Source: Rhodanobacteraceae bacterium (GTDB lineage: Bacteria > Pseudomonadota > Gammaproteobacteria > Xanthomonadales > Rhodanobacteraceae). Taken from it: 64,000 nt of DNA. The position numbers and the translations under genes are program-made. Shown here in pieces: positions 56,634-64,000 of this stretch (position 1 is the stretch's first letter; each line of letters begins with the position of its first letter). The notes under the pieces were generated by a model. It worked only from the letters and a program-made list of their open reading frames with translations, was not told the origin of the DNA and did not search any database. Location of the stretch: contig CP126531.1 of the NCBI GenBank assembly GCA_030167125.1, positions 1,302,001-1,366,000 of the forward strand. The letters run 5' to 3'.

Positions 56634-57284
56634 ATGCAACTCTACGGCCACCTCTTTTCGTCCTACACGCAGAAAGCGCTGATCGCGTTCCACGAGAACG
56701 ACACGCCTTTCGAATTCCTCAGCCTGTCGCCGGACAATCCCGATATCTGTGCCGAGTTCGCGCGGCGCTGGCCGATCCGGAAATTCCCGCTGCTGGTGGA
56801 TGGCGACCGCCAGATCATGGAAGCCACCAGCATCATCGAATATCTCGAAGTCCATCATCCGGGACGCACGCGGTTGCTCCCCGCCAACGCCGACGCGGCC
56901 GTCGAAGTGCGCATGCTGGACCGCTTCTTCGACAATTACATCAACGGACCGCAGCAGCGGATCGTGTTCAACCAGTTGCGACCGGAAGCCAATCGCGACC
57001 CTTATGGCGTCACCGAGGCGCGCGCGGCGCTCGCAACCGCCTACGCTTGGCTCGACCAGCACATGGCGGGACGCGAGTGGGCCGCGGGCGCCTTCAGCCT
57101 CGCCGACTGCGCCGCCGCGCCTTCGCTGTTCTACGCGGACTGGACGCACCGCATCGACGGCAAGTTCCGCAACTTGCATGCGTATCGCGCGCGGTTGCTG
57201 GAACGCCCGTCGTTCGCGCGCTGCGTCGAAGACGGCCGCCCCTATCGTCACCTGTTCCCGCTGGGCGCACCGGATCGCGATTGA
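56634..57284 (+). CDS. Glutathione S-transferase family protein
   Basis: This 216-residue protein has the thioredoxin-like N-terminal GST domain (LYGHLFSSYTQKALIAFHEN), the cis-proline site in WPIRKFPLLVDGDRQIMEAT and the helical C-terminal domain (FSLADCAAAPSLFYADWTHR). The serine or tyrosine in FSSYTQ may be the glutathione-activating residue. The class is not clear. It is followed after 17 bases by the DUF899 gene, which also carries a thioredoxin-like fold. Confidence 0.9.
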   Translation: MQLYGHLFSSYTQKALIAFHENDTPFEFLSLSPDNPDICAEFARRWPIRKFPLLVDGDRQIMEATSIIEYLEVHHPGRTRLLPANADAAVEVRMLDRFFDNYINGPQQRIVFNQLRPEANRDPYGVTEARAALATAYAWLDQHMAGREWAAGAFSLADCAAAPSLFYADWTHRIDGKFRNLHAYRARLLERPSFARCVEDGRPYRHLFPLGAPDRD

Positions 57285-57301
57285 CTTCGAGGAGAACGAT
57301 C

Positions 57302-58003
57302 ATGAATACACCGAAACTGGTTCCAGCCGCCGAACTCGCGTCGCGCAATCCCGTGCGTTTCCCCAACGAGAGCACCGAGTACCGTTCCGCGCGGCAGGCG
57401 TTGCTGGCCGAGGAAATCGAATTGCGCCGGCACATCGAACGCGTCGCCGAACAGCGCCGCGCCTTGCCGCCGGGCGGCGAAGTCACCGGCCGCTACCGCT
57501 TCACGGGTGAACACGGCGAAACCGATTTCGCAGGCCTGTTCGGCGACAAGCAAACCCTGGTGATCTACAGCTGGATGTTCGGACCGCAACGCGAGCGCCC
57601 CTGTCCGATGTGCACGGCACTCCTGAGCGCCCTCGAGGGCGAGGCGCGCGACATCGAGCAGAACGTGGCGCTGGCGGTGACCGCGCGCTCGCCGATCGAG
57701 CGCCTGATGGCGTTCAAGCGCGAGCGCGGCTGGCGCAATCTGAAGGTCTATTCGGATGGCAGCGGCGATTACACGCGCGCTTACGTCAACCCGGACAACG
57801 GCGACACGCCGGCTTTCAACGTGTTCACCCGCCGCGATGGCACGGTCCGGCACTTCTGGGCAGGCGAGATGTTCGCGACCCCGCCCGATCCCGGCCAGGA
57901 CCCGCGCGGCGCACCCGACCTGATGCCGCTTTGGAACGTGCTGGACTTGACGCCCGAAGGCCGGCAACCAACCTGGTATCCAAAGCTCGAGTACGGCGAC
58001 TGA
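57302..58003 (+). CDS. DUF899 (thioredoxin-like) family protein
   Basis: This 234-residue protein belongs to DUF899, a thioredoxin-like group. It has LVIYSWMFGPQRERPCPMCT with CxxC-like cysteines at the N terminus of the fold, NVALAVTARSPIERLMAFKR and the later FNVFTRRDGTVRHFWAGEM and MPLWNVLDLTPEGR. The function is not established; a redox or dioxygenase-like role is possible by the fold. It follows the GST gene by 17 bases, so the two are likely co-transcribed. Length matches the family. Confidence 0.88.
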   Translation: MNTPKLVPAAELASRNPVRFPNESTEYRSARQALLAEEIELRRHIERVAEQRRALPPGGEVTGRYRFTGEHGETDFAGLFGDKQTLVIYSWMFGPQRERPCPMCTALLSALEGEARDIEQNVALAVTARSPIERLMAFKRERGWRNLKVYSDGSGDYTRAYVNPDNGDTPAFNVFTRRDGTVRHFWAGEMFATPPDPGQDPRGAPDLMPLWNVLDLTPEGRQPTWYPKLEYGD

Positions 58004-58123
58004 GCGCATGCGCCCGGTTTGAGCGCGCCAGCGCGGCATGGCACGATCCGCGGATGCGGCAACCTGCTGCGCGTGCAGGAACGCCGCTGGCCTTCATCAC
58101 GAGTACCCAAAGGGAACGCAATC

Positions 58124-58558
58124 ATGGCAACCAAGAAAGCCGCCAAGCCCGCAGGATTCACAGCCGATGAACGCGCCGCGATGAAAGAACGCGCGCGTGA
58201 ATTGAAAACCGCGCAGCGCGGCGCGGACGGCGAGAAGGACGTACTGGCCGCGATCGCCAGCATGCCCGAACCCGATCGCACGATGTCCGAGCGATTGCAC
58301 GAACTCATCCGCGCCGCCGCGCCGGCGTTGCTGCCCAAGACCTGGTACGGCATGCCCGCCTACGCCAACGCCGACGACAAGGTCGTGGTGTTCTTCAAGC
58401 CCGCGTCCAAGTTCAAGGATCGCTACCTCACCCTCGGTTTCAACGATGCCGCCAGGCTCGACGACGGCGCGATGTGGGCAACCTCGTACGCGCTGGTGAA
58501 GCTGGGCGCGGCCGAAGAAAAGCGCATTCGCGAACTGGTGAAGAAGGCGGCGGGGTAG
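58124..58558 (+). CDS. DUF1801-like (YdhG/YjbR-type) protein
   Basis: This 144-residue protein starts with a basic region ([10 protein letters not shown]), then [39 protein letters not shown] and [19 protein letters not shown]. The pattern of the YdhG/DUF1801 family (iron-chaperone-like fold, similar to frataxin) is visible but not all members are characterised. AAGGGA is near the proper distance before the ATG. It converges with the YCII gene. Confidence 0.8.
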   Translation: MATKKAAKPAGFTADERAAMKERARELKTAQRGADGEKDVLAAIASMPEPDRTMSERLHELIRAAAPALLPKTWYGMPAYANADDKVVVFFKPASKFKDRYLTLGFNDAARLDDGAMWATSYALVKLGAAEEKRIRELVKKAAG

Positions 58559-58570
58559 CTTTTGCTCGTC

Positions 58571-58590
58571 ATCCCGGCGCTGGCCGGGAT
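58571..58590. terminator. Hairpin with T-run between convergent genes (half repeat)
   Basis: atcccgg and ccgggat form a 7-base stem with a six-base loop, followed by ccattggtttttt on the plus strand, so it may terminate the plus-strand gene. It looks like half of the repeat at 54991-55085. Confidence 0.6.
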
Positions 58591-58614
58591 CCATTGGTTT
58601 TTTCAACGCGAAAG

Positions 58615-58977
58615 TCAGGTCGCGGGATCGCACGCCGGATCGATCTGCCGCAACTCGCATTCCACTTCCCACTCGTCGCCGTGCACGTCCAGGAAACGCT
58701 TCGTCAGCTGCAGCGCGTGCTCCATCGAATCGGCCTGCAACAACGCGTAACCGCCGATCACTTCCTTGGATTCCGTGAACGGGCCGTCCGACACCGTCTG
58801 CTTGCCGCGCGACAAGCGCACCCGCTTGCCTTCTGCGGTCGGCCGCAATCCGGCGGTATCCAGCAAGGTGCCGTCCGCGGTCATCTCGGTCATCAACTGG
58901 CCCATGTCCGCCATCAATTTTTCGCTGGGCTTCTGGCCGGTGTTCTCGGTGATCCGTATCAGGGAAAGAAACCGCAT
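58615..58977 (-). CDS. YCII-related (DGPF) domain protein
   Basis: This 120-residue protein has the YCII-related fold: RFLSLIRITENTGQKPSEKL at the N terminus, and the DGPF motif in SDGPFTESKEVIGGYALL. AGGAG stands upstream of the ATG by 8 bases. Family members accompany ECF sigma factors and bind small molecules; none is adjacent here. Function unknown. Confidence 0.88.
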   Translation of the reverse strand: MRFLSLIRITENTGQKPSEKLMADMGQLMTEMTADGTLLDTAGLRPTAEGKRVRLSRGKQTVSDGPFTESKEVIGGYALLQADSMEHALQLTKRFLDVHGDEWEVECELRQIDPACDPAT

Positions 58978-59083
58978 CGTCGTGTCTCCTCGTGGGTGGA
59001 AGGAGCGGCGGCCGGCGGATGCCGGCGGCGTCGCACTCCTGATGGGGCGACGGATGAGGAATGCCCGAATCGACAATTGTCGA

Positions 59084-60097
59084 TCAAGGTGCGTTTTCGA
59101 AATATTTCTCGGTGGTGCCGCACTCAGCACAATCACGGAAGAACTCGTTGCCCTGCTTCCGAAGCTTGGGCGAATGGCCCGGCAGACAGGTAAACCGGAT
59201 CGCCGTATTGGCGCCGCATCCCTCGCACTTGAAGTAATAGCCGTACTTGCCATGCAGGATGGCGCCGCGGCTTCCGCCGCATTTTTTGCAGTTCCGCGCA
59301 CCGGTAGTAGGCACTTGCGCCTTCGTCACGATCGGCCTCGCCTCAGACAACGTGGGTTCCTTGACGCCCGGAGGTTCCGTCCGCAGCCACTCCGGCAACG
59401 GCCATTTGATTGGTCGGTGCCGTGCGACCAATTGCCGGGCCACATCTTCCATGGTCTCCGATGAAACAAGCCTGGCTATCGATGCAAAAGTGGCAAGCGC
59501 GCCCTCCGTGTCGACGTCTTTGAAAATGCTGGTTTTGATCTGGTCAGCCTTGATGACCCGGCTGGTATCGAACGTCTTGGGCCGATCAATACGCGATTTG
59601 GGTGAAACCAGGACAAACGAATAACAGGCCGGCGTGATGCGCATGCCCAGCCGTACCGGCAGGTCGAGCGTCTTCAGGACATCTTTCAGCACGGCGATGT
59701 GACGTTCGTTTTGCTCCAGCGGCGATTCCATTCCCTCAAACGTATGCTTGTATTCATTCCAGCGCAGGAATTCGCCCTGTTCCGTGATCTTGATGCCTGC
59801 ATGAAAATGTTTGGACTCCAGCACGTAGCAATCCAACCTGCGATTGATAAGCAGATGGTCGATCTGGGCGATCCGACCGGCGTGCTCAATGCGCAGGTCG
59901 TGGATGATTGCGCGATTCGGTGATTGCTCCCAGTGGAAGTCAATCTGGTATGCCGAATCAGCCTCGCCCTTCATGCCCGCCTTGCGTTGCTTCAGATCAA
60001 ATTCGGCGCGCTTCCTGGCTTCGCCTTTCAACATGGCTACGGCTCTTTCGAGTTGTTGCAGTTCCTCCGTGTGGTCATCGGCCTTCTTGATCAGCAT
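59084..60097 (-). CDS. NERD-domain nuclease-like protein with zinc ribbons
   Basis: This 337-residue protein has an N-terminal helix, then a NERD domain (nuclease-related, PD-(D/E)xK fold): E45 (GMKGEADSAY), D80 (IAQIDHLLI), E94 and K96 (YVLESKHF) are likely catalytic. Cysteines C270, C273, C291, C294 (CKKC, CEGC) form a zinc ribbon; C304, C323 and C326 (CAEC) may form part of a second. GGGGAG precedes the ATG. The gene is clearly lower in GC than the neighbours, suggesting recent gain. Nuclease activity is inferred. Confidence 0.87.
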   Translation of the reverse strand: MLIKKADDHTEELQQLERAVAMLKGEARKRAEFDLKQRKAGMKGEADSAYQIDFHWEQSPNRAIIHDLRIEHAGRIAQIDHLLINRRLDCYVLESKHFHAGIKITEQGEFLRWNEYKHTFEGMESPLEQNERHIAVLKDVLKTLDLPVRLGMRITPACYSFVLVSPKSRIDRPKTFDTSRVIKADQIKTSIFKDVDTEGALATFASIARLVSSETMEDVARQLVARHRPIKWPLPEWLRTEPPGVKEPTLSEARPIVTKAQVPTTGARNCKKCGGSRGAILHGKYGYYFKCEGCGANTAIRFTCLPGHSPKLRKQGNEFFRDCAECGTTEKYFENAP

Positions 60098-60373
60098 GTG
60101 TTCTCCCCTGTTGCGAAAGGTCTACTGCGTTGACTTCAGTGATAGTCCACGAATCCCGCCATCCGCGCAACGCGACGTGTTGCGTACGGACTGCAGCAGC
60201 CGAAGCAGCGCCGATCGGCATTGAGGACGGATCTCTCGCACCCTGCTCAGGTACTACGGGAGAAGCACCGCACAATTCCGCGTGCTGCCAAGGCTTTTCG
60301 TTCACGTTGCGGTTCCCATCCAGCGCGATTGGGGGTACGCTCGGCCTTCCCTGACCCGAACCGGAGCGCCGCC

Positions 60374-60898
60374 ATGGCCCTGTGGAAAGAACCCGTCAAG
60401 TCCCCGTCATCCACGTTGCAGGATCCACCCGACCTGGCGCGGTTCGATATGCCCGATCCGGCCGAGGCGCCGGCTCCGGTCAAACCGGTTTCGAACAGCG
60501 CGGCGCCCGCACCGGCGCGTTCCGCCGCGGAGTCGCACATCTCGCCCGACCTCGTGATCGAAGGCAAGATCGAAGGCGCGGGACACGTGCGCATCGCCGG
60601 CCGCTTCAAGGGCGACATCAACGTGCGCGGCGACCTCACCATCGAGAACGGCGCCAAGGTCAACGGCAGCGTGCGCGCGGAACGCGTGACCGTCGCCGGT
60701 GAACTGACCGGCAACATCGAAAACGCGCAGCACGTCGAGCTGCTGCAGACCGGCGCGCTGACGGGCGACGTGAAATCGCGCACCTTCAGCGTCGCCAAGG
60801 GATCGCGCATGCGCGGCCACGCCGAGTTCGGCTGGGATGACGACAAGGCCGGCGTCACCGACATCCACAAGAACAACGGCAGCGGCCAGAAACAATGA
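60374..60898 (+). CDS. Bactofilin
   Basis: Bactofilins are beta-helical cytoskeletal proteins that polymerise without nucleotides. This 174-residue protein has a Pro/Ala-rich N-terminal tail (to about residue 50) and a DUF583 core of regular strands: ISPDLVIEGKIEGAGHVRIA, then GRFKGDINVRGDLTIENGAK and GELTGNIENAQHVELLQTGA. A charged tail follows (DKAGVTDIHKNNGSGQ). The ATG of the next gene overlaps its stop by ATGA, so they are translationally coupled. A role in cell shape or wall placement is inferred from the family. Confidence 0.92.
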   Translation: MALWKEPVKSPSSTLQDPPDLARFDMPDPAEAPAPVKPVSNSAAPAPARSAAESHISPDLVIEGKIEGAGHVRIAGRFKGDINVRGDLTIENGAKVNGSVRAERVTVAGELTGNIENAQHVELLQTGALTGDVKSRTFSVAKGSRMRGHAEFGWDDDKAGVTDIHKNNGSGQKQ

Positions 60899-61257
60899 CC
60901 GCCCTGGGTGCGGGCACGGCCGGCGCGACGCGTACGTGCCCGCATTGCCGCGAGACGATTCTGGAAAGCGCCGAGATCTGTCCCGCCTGCAACCACAAGT
61001 TGCGTTACGGCGGGCCGGCCAGTGGCTTGGCGGCGCCCGCCGCGCTGACGCCGCTGAAAGTGGAAGGCAGCTTCCGCAATCCGGCCGACAGCGGCGCGTG
61101 GGAATACTCGATGGTGCTGGTGATCCGCAATGAACGCGGCGAGGAAATCGCGCGGCGGCTGGTCGGCGTCGGCGCGATGCAGCCCGGCGAGCAACGCTCG
61201 TTCTCGCTCAGCGTGGAAATGAACCCCGGCGGGAAACAGCCGCGCACGCGGCATTGA
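60895..61257 (+). CDS. Zinc-ribbon protein coupled to bactofilin
   Basis: This 120-residue protein has one N-terminal zinc ribbon, TCPHCRETILESAEICPACN, then an Ala-rich linker and a beta-rich C-terminal domain (VEGSFRNPADSGAWEYSMVL, GVGAMQPGEQRSFSLSVEM). The overlap ATGA with bactofilin suggests a partner. No enzymatic motif is seen. It ends just before the repeat at 61269. The same two-gene arrangement is one worth looking for in relatives. Confidence 0.7.
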   Translation: MTALGAGTAGATRTCPHCRETILESAEICPACNHKLRYGGPASGLAAPAALTPLKVEGSFRNPADSGAWEYSMVLVIRNERGEEIARRLVGVGAMQPGEQRSFSLSVEMNPGGKQPRTRH

Positions 61258-61268
61258 ACGTAATCCTG

Positions 61269-61366
61269 CGTTCGTCCTGAGCGTAGACGCGAAGCGTCGA
61301 AGTCGAAGGACTCCGGCGTGGCGTTTCGACTCTGTTCGCTGCGCTCACTACGCTCAACGCGAACGG
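61269..61366. repeat. ttcgactc-type palindromic repeat, reversed copy
   Basis: The reverse complement of the element at 48134-48226 with minor changes (cgttcgtcctgagcgtag... gtttcgactctgttcgctg). It fills the convergent gap between the zinc-ribbon gene and the ChaC-like gene. Confidence 0.85.
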
Positions 61367-61400
61367 TTATTTGGATGCGTTATGCGCGAAGACGCGAGTT

Positions 61401-61988
61401 TCAAGCGAGCAACTTGCGCAACTCCGCCGCCACCGCGGACACGTGCGGATCGTCGGCGCCGAGTTCGCGCAGCGCATCGGCCAGGTTCAGCACGTAATCG
61501 CTGTTGCGTCCACTGGGTCCGCGCGACGCCGCGACGTGCCTTGCGATGTCCGCATCGCTGGCGGGACCCAACCATGCGGCGTTGCCGGCCTCGGCGATGT
61601 ACACCAATCCTTCAGCGTGTTCGCCGTTGCCGAAATCCAGCGTCACGACGTGGCGCAGGTAACCGTTCTTTTCGCGGAAATCGATGTACTCGAATGTCGC
61701 GGGCGCGACGCGATACGCCATGCCCGCGCACACGGCGCCGGGTTCCGCGACGAGCGTCGCCACGCGTCCTGGATGTTCGGGCGTGCCGCGGTGGTCGTGC
61801 GAACCCTGCCACAAACGCCGCGACCAATCGCGGATCGTCGCGAAGCGACGTTCGAGATACGGAAAATCCGCCTTGTAGATCAGCGAGCCATATCCGAACA
61901 GCCACACGCTTTCGACGCCGGTGAAATCGTGGCGCGTGCGGTTGACGCCGGTGGTGTCGTGGCCCGCCGTGGGAACGACGATGGTCAT
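61401..61988 (-). CDS. ChaC-like gamma-glutamylcyclotransferase
   Basis: This 195-residue protein matches ChaC, which cleaves glutathione into 5-oxoproline and Cys-Gly. Family marks are VWLFGYGSLIYKADF (ligand loop), RLWQGSHDHRGTPEHPGRVA and the catalytic glutamate in DFREKNGYLRHVV. The N-terminal 25 residues (TIVVPTAGHDTTGVNRTRHD) are not typical and may be an extension. It is cytoplasmic. It diverges from the epimerase gene with 65 bases between start codons. Confidence 0.92.
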   Translation of the reverse strand: MTIVVPTAGHDTTGVNRTRHDFTGVESVWLFGYGSLIYKADFPYLERRFATIRDWSRRLWQGSHDHRGTPEHPGRVATLVAEPGAVCAGMAYRVAPATFEYIDFREKNGYLRHVVTLDFGNGEHAEGLVYIAEAGNAAWLGPASDADIARHVAASRGPSGRNSDYVLNLADALRELGADDPHVSAVAAELRKLLA

Positions 61989-62053
61989 GGAATCGGGTGA
62001 TCTTTTTGGACAGCGTGCATTATCGTGTGCGCGATCTTGCAACGGAGGATGCC

Positions 62054-63061
62054 ATGACACGCTACACCGCCGAACGCGCGAGCGTCGGGGCGCAACCGAT
62101 CGTGGTGCTGGCCAATGATGCCGGCCAACGCGCGCGAATCGCCTGCCATGGCGCCGCGCTGCTGAGTCTCGAATCATTGCGCAACGGCACGCCTTTCGAC
62201 ATCGCATGGGGTTACCGCAACGCCGAGGAAATCGCCGCGCGCCCCGGTTCGCACTTCGCGATCCTGGCGCCGTTCGGCGGCCGCGTCGGCGATGCACGCT
62301 ACAGCTTCGATGGCGAGTCCTTCGATCTCGAACCCGGCGTGACCGGCGCAGCCCGCGAGTTCCGCCACGGCTTCGTGCGCGACGTCGATTTCACGATCGC
62401 CGACTTGACGGGCGGAGCGACTTCCGCCACCGCGACACTCGCCACCCGCGCGATCCGTCCTCGTCCCGGCTACCCGTTCTCCATCGATCTCGCCATCCGC
62501 TTCACGCTGGATGCGGGCGGCTTGACGCTCGAAGCGCGCATGCGCAACGTCGGCGATCGCGCCGCGCCGTGCTTCTTCGGCTGGCACGCCTACTTTCGTG
62601 CGGGCGGCGGCATGGCCGACGACTGGATGCTGGAAATTCCGGCGCACACCACGATCCGCACCGATGCGCGGCTGATTCCGCTGCCCGGCGAGGCCGCGTA
62701 CGTGCCGCTCGAACAGGCGCCCGCGCTGGACTTTCGCACCGCGCGCCACATCGGTACCACGGTGCTCGACAACGGCTACGCCGGGCTTGCGATCGATGGC
62801 GACGGACGCATGCGCACGCACCTCACCGATCCTTCGTCGGGATTTTCCATCGGCGTCTGGCAGGAGCGCGGCGTGATGCACGCGTTCACGGGCGACACGC
62901 TGGGCGCGGGCGCGCGCAGCGCCGTTGCACTGGAACCGATGGAATGCATGGCCGATGCTTTCAACCGGCCGGATTACGCGAGCGCCATCCGGCTGGAACC
63001 GGGCGCCGAACGCGTGTTCCGTTGCGGGGTGGAATGTCCCGCGCCCGCAACGCCGCGCTGA
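62054..63061 (+). CDS. Aldose 1-epimerase family protein
   Basis: This 335-residue protein is a galactose mutarotase-like beta-sandwich. Visible segments are HFAILAPFGGRVGDARYSFD (sugar-binding), REFRHGFVRDVDFTIADLTG with the histidine, FFGWHAYFRAGGG with the second histidine, and SAVALEPMECMADAFNRPDY with the glutamate. GGAGG stands 6 bases before the ATG. It interconverts alpha and beta sugars; the sugar cannot be told. Confidence 0.9.
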   Translation: MTRYTAERASVGAQPIVVLANDAGQRARIACHGAALLSLESLRNGTPFDIAWGYRNAEEIAARPGSHFAILAPFGGRVGDARYSFDGESFDLEPGVTGAAREFRHGFVRDVDFTIADLTGGATSATATLATRAIRPRPGYPFSIDLAIRFTLDAGGLTLEARMRNVGDRAAPCFFGWHAYFRAGGGMADDWMLEIPAHTTIRTDARLIPLPGEAAYVPLEQAPALDFRTARHIGTTVLDNGYAGLAIDGDGRMRTHLTDPSSGFSIGVWQERGVMHAFTGDTLGAGARSAVALEPMECMADAFNRPDYASAIRLEPGAERVFRCGVECPAPATPR

Positions 63062-63062
63062 T

Positions 63063-64000
63063 TCAATTGCGGACCGGCGGCACCAGTTTCAGTTTCGTGC
63101 TGCCGACCTGGCGCTTGGGCCGCAACATGCGTTCGAGCGCCGCGGGCGGCAGCGGATACGAATAAAGGTAGCCCTGCCCTTCGGCGCAACCCGCTTGCAG
63201 CAGGAACTGGTGCTGCGGTTCGGTCTCGATGCCTTCCGCGATGGTGGTGAGGCCAAGGCTGCCGGCCATGGCCAGCATCGCGCCGGTGATCGCGGCGTCG
63301 TTGGCGTTATCGGGCAAGCCGGTGACGAACGAGCGGTCGATCTTGAGGTACGCCACCGCCGGCAGTTTCAGGTACGCCATCGACGCGTAGCCCGTGCCGA
63401 AATCGTCGATCGCCACCGCGATGCCGAGCGCCTGCAGCGCGCGCATCGTGCGCTCGGTTTCTTCGCCGAGCCGCAGCATCGCGCCTTCGGTGATTTCCAG
63501 CACGATGCGCTCGGGCGCGACCACGTTGGTCAGCAGCGCGTGATAGACGCTGTCGACGAAGCCGGGATGGCCGAACCAGCGCGCCGACACGTTGATCGCC
63601 ACGCGGATCTGCGGCATGTGCGCTTCGTCCCATGCGTGGATTTGCGCGCACGCCGCGTGCATCACCCATTCGTCGATGCGGTGGATCAGGCCGATGCTCT
63701 CGGCGACCGGAATGAATTCGCCCGGCATCACCTCGCCGCGCTGCGGATGCTTCCAGCGCAGCAGCGCTTCGACCGCGACGATGCGCCCGGTGCGCAGCTC
63801 GACGCTGGGCTGGTAGGCCAGGTGGAACTCGTCTTCGATCAGCGCCTGGCGCAATTCCGTCGCCAGCAGCATCCGCTGCCGCGCGTCGGCCTGCATCATC
63901 GGCACGTAGAAGCGCGCGGCGTTGCGCTCCTCGGACTTGGCCGCGTACATGGCCGCATCGGCGTTGGCGATCAGCGTCTGCGCATCGTTGCCGTCCAGCG
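63063..64000 (-). CDS. GGDEF-EAL signalling protein, C-terminal part (5' end outside window)
   Basis: The frame runs off the right end. Just before the first visible ATG, codons read NADAAMYAAKSEERN, the end of a GGDEF domain. A complete EAL domain follows: AVEALLRWKHPQRGEVMPGE (EALLRW), VAINVSARWFGHPGFVDS, LEITEGAMLRL, and AIDDFGTGYASMAYLKLPA with the catalytic DDFGT. EGIETEPQHQFLLQAGCAEG ends it. The phosphodiesterase motif set looks intact, so it should degrade cyclic-di-GMP to pGpG, the substrate of Orn. Confidence 0.92.
   Translation of the reverse strand, partial: LDGNDAQTLIANADAAMYAAKSEERNAARFYVPMMQADARQRMLLATELRQALIEDEFHLAYQPSVELRTGRIVAVEALLRWKHPQRGEVMPGEFIPVAESIGLIHRIDEWVMHAACAQIHAWDEAHMPQIRVAINVSARWFGHPGFVDSVYHALLTNVVAPERIVLEITEGAMLRLGEETERTMRALQALGIAVAIDDFGTGYASMAYLKLPAVAYLKIDRSFVTGLPDNANDAAITGAMLAMAGSLGLTTIAEGIETEPQHQFLLQAGCAEGQGYLYSYPLPPAALERMLRPKRQVGSTKLKLVPPVRN

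Overview
The window is a 64 kb piece of a high-GC Gram-negative chromosome. The outer-membrane and lipid A export genes, SDH with SdhE, SbcB, Orn, EpmA, ComEC and LolCD point to a gammaproteobacterium. The short intergenic repeats and gene set look like Xanthomonadales, most likely Rhodanobacteraceae; this placement is inference, as no rRNA gene is present. No tRNA, rRNA, CRISPR array, prophage or intact insertion sequence was seen. Most of the window is core chromosome with small accessory insertions.

Layout. 1-9.2 kb: the end of 6-phosphogluconolactonase, a PIN-type toxin-antitoxin pair with its own operator, oligoribonuclease and exonuclease I diverging, DUF2461 and SGNH-hydrolase proteins, aquaporin Z, then epmA and ligA. 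9.2-12.6 kb: a repeat-rich gap, an MFS exporter and a CPA2 antiporter. 12.6-25.9 kb: a long leftward block whose 14 genes run from the envelope (lpxK, msbA, exbD, exbB, comEC, lolD, lolC) into respiration (ygfX-like, sdhE, sdhB, sdhA, sdhD, sdhC and an SDHAF4-like gene), with ygfZ divergent. 26.8-32 kb: a 600-base structured gap with no convincing gene, a SleB-type hydrolase, two glycine-zipper lipoproteins, a TatD-family hydrolase, tcdA, a DUF962 protein and a cold-shock protein. 32-43.9 kb: an M14 peptidase, the ergothioneine pair egtD-egtB, a Rieske oxygenase, a DUF885 protein, a histone H1-like protein, lipA and a rhomboid protease. 44-49 kb: four exported proteins, among them a PNGase A-type glycoamidase and a GH18 chitinase-like enzyme. 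49-64 kb: three cyclic-di-GMP signalling genes, an ABC-2 exporter, an amidohydrolase, an SRPBCC/ArsR pair with two operator-like palindromes, several stress-type small proteins, a lower-GC NERD nuclease, a bactofilin operon, a ChaC-like enzyme and an aldose epimerase.

The genes fall into a few functional groups. SDH, SdhE, the SDHAF4-like protein and YgfZ together cover the subunits plus flavin, assembly and Fe-S maturation of complex II. MsbA/LpxK/ExbBD and LolCD serve LPS and lipoprotein export. EgtB/EgtD make ergothioneine by the two-step core route. The 44-48 kb exported proteins would act on glycoproteins or chitin outside the cytoplasm.

The most unusual features are the repeats. At least five families of short palindromic or tandem repeats lie between genes. 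Several are read into gene ends (sbcB, the CPA2 antiporter, the N terminus of lolD, and the GH18 gene, whose stop codon lies in one), and several sit exactly at convergent gene junctions. The PNGase A/GH18 group and the structured region at 27.1-27.4 kb are the best candidates for something not yet described.
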